64,000 nucleotides of DNA, taken from the NCBI GenBank assembly GCA_026874595.1, contig CM049307.1, forward strand, positions 36,932,862-36,996,861, written 5' to 3'. The notes under the pieces are model-generated. The model was not told the DNA's origin. It worked only from the letters and a program-made list of their open reading frames with translations, and made no database searches. The position numbers were made by a program, and so were the translations under genes. Below are positions 1 to 11,600 of this stretch, in pieces. Source of the stretch: Sipunculus nudus. Its lineage: Eukaryota; Annelida; Sipuncula; Golfingiida; Sipunculidae. How positions within the stretch are numbered: position 1 is the first letter of the stretch; each line of letters begins with the position of its first letter.

Positions 1-790
1 TTTGTGCAAATGTTGGTCACATGACTCGTAATTATGTCTCCCCCCCCCCCCAGGGGAGACGTTGTTTTCAGTGCCGTCGTCGTCTGTCTTCGTCTGTTGT
101 CCTCAGTGGTCTTCTGTAGGATATCTTTTGAATGAAATAACTTTTGAAGGGCTGCATATTTTCCACCAAAATTTAAATAAAACTGATGGTTCCCACCAAA
201 TCACAGATGAGTTTGAAACCTGATGACCTTGACCTCTATCTTCAAGGTCAAATCTGCCATAATATTAAATTTTTGTTAAGCCCATAACTTTTTTTTAAGT
301 ATTTCACATTTTGTCCTCAAATTTGGTACACCAATTGTCCCTACAATGTTCTCAAAGGAAATTGAAAAACTGGGTGACCTTGACCTTCATATTCAAGGTC
401 AAATCTGCCAAAATGTAAACTTTTTTGGGTTATTTTGTGAACACGATATCTTTAAAAGGGCTGCCTATTTTTCGCCAAAATTAGACACACTAATGGTTCC
501 TATTGAAATCTTGGACAAGTTTGAAACCGGGTGACCTTGACCATCTTCAAGTTCAAATCTGCCAAGATGGAAAATTATTCAGAAGCCCATAACTTTTGGA
601 GTATTTCACATTTTGTCCTCACATTTGGTACACTGATTGTTCCTACAAAGTTCGCAAAGTAGTTCAAAAGCTTGTGACCTTTACCGATATCTTCAAGGTC
701 AAATCAGCCAAATTTTATTTATTGTTTTGTGAAGATGATAACCTTTAAAGGGTTGGATATTTTCCTCTGATTTTTGGCAGGATTATTGGA
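1..790. repeat. ~155-bp tandem repeat with nuclear-receptor-like half sites
   Basis: TGACCTTGACC recurs at about 221, 376, 531 and 686, each followed by TCAAGGTCAAATCTGCC and 'ttttgtgaa..gat...' text. It is preceded by a poly-C run inside GTCTCC...GGGGAGAC (33-61). No coding sense; the short open frame at 346-534 lies inside one repeat unit. Confidence 0.8.
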
Positions 791-939
791 TCTTAAGCAA
801 TGAAAGGACTAAATCTTTTATTATTCTAAACATTTTACATTAAAAATATTTTGAATATCTCAGCTTGAAAAAAAAAGTATTGTAGCCAAAGTCTTTCAGT
901 GTAAACAGATTTACCGACAGTCCAAGATTGTGCCTGTAT

Positions 940-1060
940 CTATAAATAGCTTGGCAGACTGCCAGCTATATCAGATTTGGCAACAGGCCAAAGGTCAGTC
1001 TGAATCTATTTATAGCTTTGGCAGACTGCCAACTGTATCAGATTATGCAACAGGTCAATA
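940..1060. repeat. Two ~67-bp tandem copies with a TTGGC-N5-GCCAA palindrome
   Basis: The phrase 'ctatttatagctt(t)ggcagactgccaxctgtatcagat' occurs twice (about 941 and 1007). The second copy holds a perfect TTGGCAGACTGCCAA (1018-1032); the first has one mismatch (951-965). Confidence 0.7.
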
Positions 1061-1224
1061 GTTCACTCAGTGCAGCCAGGTACAGGTCAAGAGATTATTC
1101 AATGCATCCAGGTGCATGTCAAGAGATCATTCATTGCGGTAGCTGAAGCTAGCTATTAGTTCTGCTTCACTCCGGGCAACTGCCTTTCTCACCTAAGCCT
1201 GGTCAACCCGATGCACATGAGTAG

Positions 1225-1810
1225 TTTGATATATTGGCATGATATTTTGACCTGACCATGCATCTTTGATAGCTTTCTCATACACAAGACTGGTGTCATC
1301 ACCTACATTGACTTTTGCTTTGTGTATGTACCTGCTTATTTCTCAGGAGGGATTTGATATATCAGCCTGAAATTGTGCATATGTATACATCTCAGATAGC
1401 TTTGTTGTATGCAAGACAGGTGGCATCACCTACAATAATTTTTGCACAGTGTATGTCCCTGCTTATTTTTCAGGAGAAATTTGATATATCAGCCTGAAAT
1501 TGGGCATATGTATACATCTCAGATAGCTTTGCTGTATGCAAGACAGGTGGCGTCACCTACAATAAATTTTGCACAGTGTATGTCCCTGCTTATTTTTTAG
1601 GAGGAATTTGATATATCAGCCTGATATTGGGCATATGTATACATCTCAGATAGCTTAGTTGTATGCAAGACAGGTGGCGTCACCTAAAATTGTTTCATGC
1701 ATATGTGCACATAGCCGAAGAGCGGTTTGAATCATATGCCTGAAATTTTGCATGTCAATACATCTTTAATGGGTTTCTCGTACACAAGACTGGTGGTGCC
1801 ACCTACAATA
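1225..1810. repeat. 127-bp tandem repeat, about 4.5 copies
   Basis: GATATATCAGCCTGA recurs at 1356, 1483 and 1610, with diverged flanking units near 1229 and 1737. Each unit has a 'caggtggc(g/a)tcacctac' near-palindrome. Related text is found at 15900-16490 and 47495-48660. Confidence 0.85.
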
Positions 1811-2253
1811 ATTTTTGTGTTATGTGCACCATTGCCAGTATTTCAGCAGTGACGTTTGTGTAATTGGTGCATGTACTTGGGTTCAAAATGTTCAGCACTT
1901 GCATTGCACAAATACATGTCACACTTGAAATTGAAAAGTAACAGTCCAGCAGAGAAGCATTATACCTGATGTATATCCAATTGCACAGGTTCACATATGG
2001 CCTATAGGCATTGTTGCAAGTTGCTTGTATCAGGCACTGCAGGTAAGTTAAGATATTTAAATTAACTTGTACTTCTTGATTTTTCATTTTAATAATATTA
2101 ATTCTTAAAAATACACATATTTTTCTTAAGTCTGGCCTTCCAAATATTGCCAAGAGCTGATAAATTTATATTTACCGGTTAGATCCAAGTATTAAGCATA
2201 TCCCTTGGTGTAAGAATGTGTTGTGAGGAATTGGTGTTAAGAGATAACAGTTT

Positions 2254-3006
2254 TGTTATGGAGTAGGAGATGGCATATTTATTCATTAAGAAATATTTAA
2301 AGGAATGTTTCATATTTCCTGTTTCATAATTACAAGCTTGGTTTCATGCATATCAGACTGAACAATTAACGACTTCCTATAATTGATGACATCCGACAAC
2401 CAGTCATCCCGTCACACACATAGGCTTCTCTCCCAATTTAATCAGAGAACAGTACACCAGACCAATAAGACCTAACTTAAGTCTGTGCAAACAGAAATGG
2501 TGTCACAGAATGACTTATGTGGTAAGTTTTTATAAGAGAATGGTAGAACACGATTAAAAAAAATTATTTTATGAGACTTCACATGTGTATGTAAGCAGTT
2601 TAACACTGTCCTCCAGATAAGACGGAAGTTAGATTGTTTCTCATTTCTCAATAACCATACCATTTGGGTTAATTTATGCTGAAATCACTGAGACAGTTAT
2701 ATCAGTGTCCAAATTTAGAGGTACACTTATTTCTGTCACCCAATCAGGAACACTCCTTGTGACGCATGTATAAGCCATTTTATGAATATGTATCTTTAAG
2801 GTAATGTTTCATGTTGAACAAAACTATCTGTAGTGTGTGCTTTGAGAGAGCAGAGAGTCAGAGAGATGGACCATCTCTTGCCAGGCCCTGCAGGCCCTAA
2901 TCTATTTGCTGTTAAATAAAGACTTCTATCATCAACTGGTCTTGGAACATTGTCAGCCACGCGCATCAATAACAACTGTATGTGATACAGGTGGGGACTC
3001 CCCAAT
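2254..3006. repeat. ~750-bp direct duplicate, copy 1 (LTR-like)
   Basis: Shares a long diverged match with 4000-4756. Shared landmarks are TGT(T/A)ATG at the start, 'agactgaacaattaa(c/t)gacttc', 'ctccttgtgacg', 'aataaagacttct(a/g)tcat' near the end, and 'gaacattgtcag(c/t)cac'. The TG start and an AATAAA about 80% along are LTR-like. The terminal CA was not fixed. Confidence 0.7.
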
Positions 3007-3999
3007 CCCTTCTTATCAGTATTATAAATTGTTTTTCAGACATTGGAAACAATTCCATTTATTATTAATAATAAGTTTTTGAGAAACTTTGAGTGTTATT
3101 TTATAAACATCAGAAGCTTGTTACAATGGTTTTGGTGCACAATAGGCTGACAGGTAGATTATAATAAGAAATACATATGTTGCAATAGTCTCTCTTTAGG
3201 AGAGGACAGTTCCATAGCTGATAACAGATCAAATATAGGGTTTTACCCTGTTTTCTTATCTTGAAAGCATGTTTGCAGTAAAATATTGTTTGCATAAGCA
3301 GTTTAAATAAAGCTAGTAGAAATGACAGAAGAAGTGCAAGCTAAGGGAATTACCTTCTTACTATATTGCAAGCTAAGGGAATTTATTCTGTAACCAATGA
3401 AATATTTTTGTACAGGAGCCCTGCCATTGTTTCTTTCATCTGAAAAAGAAACTCTTCCCTTTGGGGTTATAAGTACTTGGTAAATATGTTTGACTGTGTA
3501 GCCAGATTTCATCTTGGATTTTGGCAAGATGTAAGTGCGTTTTTTAATGGAAGTGCTGTTTCAAAAGGAAGAAATACGGTAACCACATCTTCACAGTATT
3601 CACCTTAACAGTGCTGGACACCTCCTCGTGAGCCAGAGATGTGGTACTGACTGATGTTCCAAACCAAAGCCTTGTCTGAAGGTTATTTAAATATTTTAAA
3701 GCACAGGCACTTGAATCCCAGCAAACTAGATATATCTGTAGACTGTAGGCATAGCTACTGTAATGATAATAAATAAGTTAGGTCATGAATAGAATGCAGT
3801 GGTACTGATTTATAACCGGATAAGATTGATAACCTTGTGACACAACTTAACTACATGTATGTCAATAACACATATATATAGTTACCATCTTTTTCATCAA
3901 GCCAAGTTTGACTTTTTATCGAACATGCTTTAGAAAATAAAAACCAGCTTATCATGTCAGTGTTTCTAGGTTTATTTCTTCGTTTTGACATCAATAATG
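3007..3999. other. Non-coding interval between the two LTR-like copies
   Basis: AT-rich; only short chance frames with no protein similarity I recognise. If the flanking copies are LTRs, this is the deleted interior of an element. Confidence 0.5.
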
Positions 4000-4756
4000 T
4001 GTAATGATGTAAGGATATGGCATATTTGTTTATAAGGAAATATTTCAGTGAATATTTCACATTTAACATTTCATAAATACAAGCTTGATTTCAGGGAGGT
4101 CAGACTGAACAATTAATGACTTCTCATAATTGATGACACAGACAATCAGTCTTCCAGTCACATTCACATAGGCATCTCTCCCAGTTTAATCAGAGAATGG
4201 TAAACCAAACCATTAGGGCCCATTTTAAGTCAGTGTAAACTGAAATATTGTCACAGAATGAAAACTGTGTTTAACTTGATGAGAGAATGGTAGGGCACAA
4301 TTTTAACATGTTATTTTATGAGACCCCGTGTATATGTAAGCACCATCCTCAAAATATGACTGAGGCTTGACTAATTCTCTTTCTTAATAATGTACCATCT
4401 GGGGTGATTTATGCTGATGTCATTGAGACAATTATAACAGGGTCTGAATTTAAAGGTATACATATTCCTGTCATCCAAACACTAATACTCCTTGTGACGA
4501 AATGGTGAAGTCATTTTATAAATATGTATCTATAAGTCATGTCTGCATGTTGAACAAAACTGTCTGTAGTGCATGCCCTGAGGGAGAGAGACCGTTTCTT
4601 ACCCCCTGCAAGCCTCGGCAGAGACTGCATGGCCCAGACCTATTGCTGTTGAATAAAGACTTCTGTCATTAAAATGGGCTTAGAACATTGTCAGTCACAT
4701 GCATCAGCAACTGCTTGCGAATGAGATATGAGTGGGAACTCTCCGTTCCACCTTTG
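4000..4756. repeat. ~750-bp direct duplicate, copy 2 (LTR-like)
   Basis: Second copy of the 2254-3006 unit in the same orientation, about 1.75 kb downstream. The ~1 kb between the copies has no recognisable gag or pol reading frame. Confidence 0.7.
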
Positions 4757-5009
4757 TATCATGATCAATGACAGTAATCACATTAATAAAGGGATGATAG
4801 TCACCTCTGAGATTAGGCATAAGTTTGAACTATGATCTAAACCCTGGACTGACGCATTGTGATGACACTTATGGTGGTTAACTGACAGCAGGGTCATACA
4901 TTTGTACCTAGGGCTGTTGTGGCCTGCTGTGCTGATATATATAATTGACTGAGGGCTGAGTGATTAATATACTATCGATGTGCATGGTATGGCTGGGATC
5001 TGGATACTA

Positions 5010-5711
5010 CAGTCGAACCTGTCTAATGCGACCACCCAAGGGACTGGTCAAAGTGGTCTTAATAGACAGGTGGTCGTATTTGACAGGTTCTGAACACTTA
5101 GGAACTGCACTAATCTAGCTGACATGTATGACGGAAATATACATATCAGACCATCCTTATGACTAGAAATAAATTCATATTTGCAGAAGGGAACAATCTT
5201 GGGTGTTACATGTATTTGTAATTGCACACAAATGTACATGTACTTATCTGTGTAATTTGATGTAATGCACTGAATAGATCAAAGACAGAACACAGAGGCA
5301 CAGATCAAAGATTGACTTCGGGGTACCCCCATTCATGTGGAGTCATGTGAGCCAGTCACATTGCCCAACAGGGTCCCAATAATAAGCAGTGTGTGCTCTG
5401 TACACCCGCACACTAGTAACACAAACAGAAAGCGGTGCAAGTGACCGCAATTTCATGCATGGTCAATCAACTGACCGGTCAGTGCTGGTCAGTGAGTAGC
5501 ACAAAGAGTGCCCGCATTAGGCAGGTCTGTTAATTAGTAATATGTCACTTTGGTCAGGAAAATTGTCTGTAATCCGTAATAGCCAGGTGGTTGTATTTCA
5601 CAGGTTTTATCTATAGATAATATAACAGAATTTCAAAAGGGACTGATATCTAGTGGTCGTAATAACCAGGTGCTCGCATTTCACAGATGGTTGTTCTGAA
5701 AGGTTGGACTG
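5010..5711. mobile_element. 702-bp TIR element with TA target duplication (pogo/Tigger-like MITE)
   Basis: The left end TA|CAGTCGAACCTGTCTAATGC and the right end GGTTGGACTG|TA are inverted copies with TA on both sides. Subterminal repeats 'agacaggtggtcgtatt' also recur inverted near the right end. There is no transposase frame. Confidence 0.7.
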
Positions 5712-6690
5712 TACTTGAAATTAAATATTTAATTTCAGTTGCTAACCTACAGGGAAATCTTATAGAATAGAGGGAGCTCACTGAGGCATAAATTCCCTAC
5801 AAGACTGTAGTCAAGTCCACACTATCTGAACATGATTAGAACTGAATTCTTTGTGGAAGCCTGAGTGTAAGCTATTCAGGTTCACCAGAGTCTGTAAACT
5901 TATAGAATTAAAGTCCTCCCTGTTCAAGTCAGAGCTTTTGGAAAACAGAGTTCAAGTCTGAGTCTGTGTCCAAACTTAATTCTATATATTATAGTTTATA
6001 TTTTTAATGAATTAGAACTATATATGGAGGATGACAAAACTTCTATTCCTGCTAAAAATACTCCCAACAATTCCCGACTCTTATGTGACAAAGCACTTGC
6101 TCTCTTTTCCATCATTTACCTTCAGCAGGCCTTGGTGACCACCTTAACACTTCACCAATGAAATGGGTTTCACCTGAAGTCACCTTGTACAAGGTTGACA
6201 ACTGTAACATTGTACAGTGAGTAAATGTAAGGTGAACCATCCGTAAAACCCTTTGACCTTGCTCAGTGGAGCGTTATTTATAATCATTCTCTTCACCTTC
6301 CATACTATACAAGGTGCATGGGACACTGAGTGCTACTCAGAATCAGTAAGGGGCGAGATAAGGCTCTCATCATGATTGTGAAGTTTGCAAGTAAGACTTT
6401 TATCTCCACTCTGACATTATATGGAATGGATCACAGCACACTAAAGTCACCCATGTTATGTTCTATAATATAGTTGTTGTAATTAAAGCTGGCACAGTTT
6501 GTGTCAGTGATTAAGGAGAATTGTCGGCATAAAATTGGTGCAGGCTTAATTAATTAAGTAGCACTGCTGACAGATTGAAATTGTAGTTATTTAATAAATA
6601 TCTTCATTACATGGGAGCATTACTTTATGGACAAGAGTTTATATAGTCTCTCGAATATACAAATTACATGAGGCAAATACATCTATAATT
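5712..6690. other. Non-coding, no recognised feature
   Basis: AT-rich intergenic sequence without a supported gene or clear repeat structure. Confidence 0.5.
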
Positions 6691-6694
6691 GTAT

Positions 6695-7565
6695 CTTCAG
6701 ACAAAGTCGGGGGATACTATGTTTTTATGTCGGTCCCGCCGCCACTGCAAATAAATCTTGATTACTCGATAACTCAAAAAATATTTCATGGATCTTTACC
6801 AAACTTGACATGTGCAAAGATATGGGTGAGAGGAAGAAGCCTATTTAAAATGGGGTCATGACCTTTACTATGTAAGTGACCTTGACCTTAAATAGATTCA
6901 TTTTGGGAGAAAAACACACAAATTCTTAAATATCCCAAGAAATTTTGCAGGTATTGATCCAAAAATCAAATTGGCCAAAGATCTTGGACACCTTCGTCTT
7001 TTGCAGGAGACAGGGTGGCACCATCTTCTGTCCTTTCTTGCTTTTGTGCCTTTAAATACCCCACTCATTGCCACTTGACAGTACTGTGAGCATGATAAGT
7101 AAAAAACTAATGGACAGATTTCCATAATATTATGCATATATATAGAAATGGGTTATGGAATGAGGTATATTTATATTGGGCTCATGTCCTTTTCTATGAG
7201 AATGGCTTTGACCTTATATATTTCCATGTTTGGTGAAAATCACTCCAATTCTTAATTATCTCAAGAAATCTTGCATGGATTGGTCCAAAAAACAAATTGA
7301 CCGAGGTTCTCAGATAACTTTGTCTTTTGCTTGAGACAGGTGTCCTTTTCTTGCTTCCGTGCCTTTTAATACCTCCTTCATTGCCACTTGACAGTTCTGT
7401 GAGCATTATAAGTAAAAAACTAATGGACAATTTCTTTCATATTATGCATATACATAAATACAGATTATAGAATGAGGTTTATTTAAATTGAGATCATGAC
7501 CTATCCTATCCTATGAGAGTGGCCTTGACCATGAATTTTCCCATAATTGTGAAAAATATTGTTTC
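6695..7565. repeat. ~308-bp tandem repeat, about 2.7 copies
   Basis: Phrases 'aaaaaactaatggacaga', 'atattatgcatata', 'tgccacttgacagt.ctgtgagca' and 'gccttgacc' recur about every 308 bp (for example near 7105 and 7415). The same family is at 35960-36520. Confidence 0.8.
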
Positions 7566-8473
7566 TAAATTTGATAAATGGAAGAAACCATGATCGCTTG
7601 CCAAGTTTCAGTATATGCTTCTGAAGATTTGGGGCCTATTCTTGAAGGGTGGGGGGGTTGTCTGGGGATACCATGGCACCTGCAGGACCAAGTTGTCTAA
7701 TATTTGTTCCATTCAGCATTGTTTAAGTGATCAATATGTTACCTTTACAGCTAATGTTGAAAAGTTAAATCTTGTATTCATTAAAAACCTAAGTGTAATT
7801 TGACAGATTCTCTTGTCATACAACTCTCAACATGCCACCTGTTATCACTGTCATCCACTTGGCCTATACTCTTTATCAAAACAGACCTTACGCCTGACAG
7901 CCAGCACTGGTTTTTATTTGACTGAACTGCATGCTTTTTTAACCAAAGTTCTCATGCAAATATCTAAACATGATATTCCATATTAATGAACAATAATTTA
8001 TCATAACAATTTTATGGTTATATTCCCTACTAGTATATGCAATACAATACCTAAGTCACAGATCTCTGGTGACAATCTTCCCAAACAAAGAAAAGTTGAC
8101 GGTTTCTTTTTTATGTTTCAACCATGTAATAACATGTAGAGGTATCTGCCCTTTTTGTTGCCTAAGCCAGACAAGTCTTATCAGGTAAGACTCTCACATC
8201 TGCTTGTCTCTGTTTGTTTAGCCAAGTGTCTAATGTGTTTTAATGTTCATCACATTCAGTGTCATCTTTAGTTTAAAAATTGTATTAAACCATTCCAATG
8301 TCTGACAAAAAACTTTGTTATAAAAATAAATAATAGAAAAATATATGAAAATCGTTGTAAAAAAATAGCCACACCTATCTTGTATTTCATGATTACTAGG
8401 TGTAGCAAATCAAAATCAGATGATTAGATTCAAAGATTTATTTAATTGATAATTTATGATTGGGTAACTTTCA
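7566..8473. promoter_or_regulatory. Upstream flank of ACSL exon 1; promoter not located
   Basis: No CpG-rich or convincing TATA/initiator arrangement is visible. Because an acceptor precedes the ATG exon, the promoter is probably farther upstream with an untranslated exon. Confidence 0.3.
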
Positions 8474-8479
8474 GTGATT

Positions 8480-8653
8480 ATGGCCAATCACATTGAGTAT
8501 TTGCTGGGGCTGCTCCAGGAGAAGTTACAGGATCCCACGACGCTGACTGCATCCACAGCGGCCGCAGCACTGATCGCGTACTGGCTCCTGAAGAGACGGC
8601 CTGCTCTTCCCCCATCCACTGTGCCCCTGGACAACCAGAGTATAGAAATAGAG
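8480..8653 (+). CDS. ACSL: ACSL coding exon 1 (residues 1-58)
   Basis: Encodes [12 protein letters not shown]..., an alanine-rich hydrophobic segment [15 protein letters not shown], then KRRP. This is the N-terminal anchor and stop-transfer charge cluster typical of ACSL1/5/6. A plausible acceptor (ctttcag) ends at 8473, so a short 5'UTR piece (8474-8479) and an upstream untranslated exon are likely. An in-frame GTG at 8474 is not needed as a start. The donor is gag|gtaagt at 8654, the first of a tandem array of donor copies. Confidence 0.9.
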
Positions 8654-11600
8654 GTAAGTCTGTGCCAGTCAACACAACCAGAGTATAGAAATAGAGGTAA
8701 GTCTGTGCCAGTCAACACAACCAGAGTATAGAAATAGAGGTAAGTCTGTGCCAGTCAACACAACCAGAGAATAGAAATAGAGGTAAGTCTGTGCCAGACA
8801 ACACAACCAGAGAATAGAAATAAAGGTAAGTCTGTGCCAGTCAACACAACCAGAGTATTAAAATAGTGGTAAGTCTGTGCCAGACAACACAACCAGAGTA
8901 TATAAATAGAGGTAAGTCTGAGCCAGTCAAAAAAACAGAGAATAGAGATAGAGGTAAGTCTGTGCCAGTCAACACAACCAGAGAATAGAAATAGAGGTAA
9001 GTCTGTGCCAGACAACACAACCAGAGTATAGAAATAGAGGTAAGTCTGTGCCAGACAACACAACCAGAGTTTAGAAATAGAGGTAAATCTGTGCCAGACA
9101 ACACAACCAGAGTATAGAAATAGAGATAAGTCTGTGCCAGTCAACAACTTCTGGTGGTCCAGTGGTTAACTGTTATCTCTGATACAATGTAAGGTACAGC
9201 ATGAAATCATGATTCATGCCCATGGATGACTTACACCCAATCTAATGATATACAGTGAAATCTTTGTAATAAGACCAACTGTTGGACTTGCCAAAGTGTT
9301 CATAATTCACTGACTTATTAGACAGGTCAGTTTTAACCAATTTGAAAGCCTTCAGTTCACTTAACAGTGGTCTCAATAGTCAGGTGGTCTTATTAGACAG
9401 TTTGTCTTTCAGACAGTGTCCACAGATTCAGCGGGCCACTCTGGCATCTATTTCAAGAATATTTAACTATGGATCTGGAATCAAAACTGACAGTCAAATC
9501 AGGTCAACAGAATGTAAACAATTCACTGTTCATATACTTTTTACCAGAGATGGGACAGATTTATAAGGCTTTTATTTGATTGGTCAGATTGTCCATGTCC
9601 TCACTGCAATGCTAAATTTTTGGTCCAGAACCACAACCAGAACCTGCCCTGATCAAAAGAACAAGCAAGGGCATTTGTATTTGCCAATAGTGAAATCTAC
9701 ATGTTTGAAATGTACCCGTCATGAATGCCATCTCTTAGGGTGCTTTTCCATGTGCGCGGCAGAAACTACCGCGCGTCAAATGCATGCATTTGCCATGCGG
9801 CCAGTCTTTTTCCATGTGAGCGTTTTGTATGCGTTTGCCGCGCGGCAATCGCATGCCTCCCTGACACCTGTTAGCTGAACAGACTTAAACATATGAGTAC
9901 CGGGAAACCCCACATGTGACGTCATTAAGGCGGAATTCCCATTTGTTTGCCGTGTGGCAAACGCAGAAATCCAGCACTGGTGGATTCCAAAACTGACGTG
10001 TGTGTTTGCCACGCGGCAATCGCATACATGGAAATAGCACATGACTTTTTAACTGGTTGGATTTTTGCTGCGCGGCAAACGCTTGGAAAACGCGTACATG
10101 GAAAAGCACCCTTAGGAATAATTGAAACTTACAAGCTCCTGTGTGACAACATTCAGTAACCAGCATGTACTATCAAACACTGAGTTATGAGACTGTGCTA
10201 AAGATACTACCACAAGCTCATAAGAAGGATATAGACACTGTCCTACTGTATCAGTATAATTATAATGTTTTTTCCTAACTGAAGCTTGGTGATTTGTATT
10301 AATTCTTTCAATTAACCTGGTGTCCATTATTGAACTTATCATTTGTTTGCAATAATTATAATAAATAGGATAAATGATGGGGCAATCCAAAGTCATTAAT
10401 GACAGATGGAAATTCAAATAATTTACATCATGAGCCTATTTATAAACAGTCTGGGTTGAAGCATGTTTCAATCCACCATTGAAATATAAGAATGCCTAAT
10501 GATGCTATCCTAGCAGCCAAAATCACATACACATTAATACATTTCCTGGTTTTCATGACATGTGAAAGCTGGGAGTTTCACCATATTCATGTGATCATAA
10601 TATTTGTAATTGATAAAAATGTGTCTTTTCAGCCTGGAATTCGAACATCGGCATATGCTCCAGATGGAAAATTAGTGGAATACTTTAATGAGGAAGCCAA
10701 AACTTTATATGAATGTTTCCAGAGGGGCATAAGGGTCTCAAGTAAGTTTACTCTCATCTAATTGCATTGTCTATTGTCCAGTCTGAATTATTGACCCAAT
10801 GATTATCGGAATAAGAAAAAGGACTTTTGTCTCTCTATGAATAAAATGTTTCCATTTACTCTGTCAGCTGTTTTTCCAAATTGCTGTCTGTAACATTTTA
10901 TATTAATATTCCTGCAAATTATTCAGTTGCATGATTGAAAAATGGCTTTAATCATAACTGCTATTCTCAGGCTGTTTTGTGTATATATGTTTGCCAGGGA
11001 TTAAGTTCTATTATTGACATCCTCAAAGCAGGCTACCAGGAAAGCAAGATGAATTCTATGAAAAATATTTTTAACTATTTTAACATAAGGTCACCATAAC
11101 TTCTGGTAACCTTTTAAAGTTTATTTATTTTACATGTTTCACATATGTTCAAACATACAGACATATCAAGGTGTTAGTATTTTTTTGTGCATCATCATAT
11201 TGTCACCAATAAATGACTATATTACAAAGACAGGGTAGAAATGTAGGTTATCCTGACCCAGCCAGGTATAAATTATGAATAAAGTTTGTTAATCTTGATC
11301 ATTGTGTATAATGTATTCATTACAGATAATGGACCATGCCTCGGGACGCGATCTGGACCAAACAAGGAGTTTGTTTATCAAACCTATAAAGAGGTAATTT
11401 CTAAAATAAATTGTCGATTAAAATGTTCAATAATTTGAAATAATGAGAAAAAAGTGTTACCAGTAAGAGAAAAATATTGAGAAAATACAGTTTTATAAGG
11501 ATAACTTATCTGTTGCTATTGTACAATGAGTGTGATATAAAAATACTGTAATGCTGGGTTTGGTATGTACTTGTAGCCACAAGAAGGTGCACAGAGAATT

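Noticed and set aside
8474-8731. 85-codon frame starting at 8474 as a separate small gene
   Set aside because: It is ACSL exon 1 read through its donor into the tandem array; the start at 8474 is GTG and the first ATG is 8480.
8755-9147. Minus-strand 130-codon frame with cysteine-rich repeats
   Set aside because: A consequence of the 43-bp tandem array read in the antisense direction; three units (129 bp) repeat the peptide.
9776-10166. Opposed 88- to 101-codon frames
   Set aside because: Produced by the GC-rich MITE palindromes, not by a gene.
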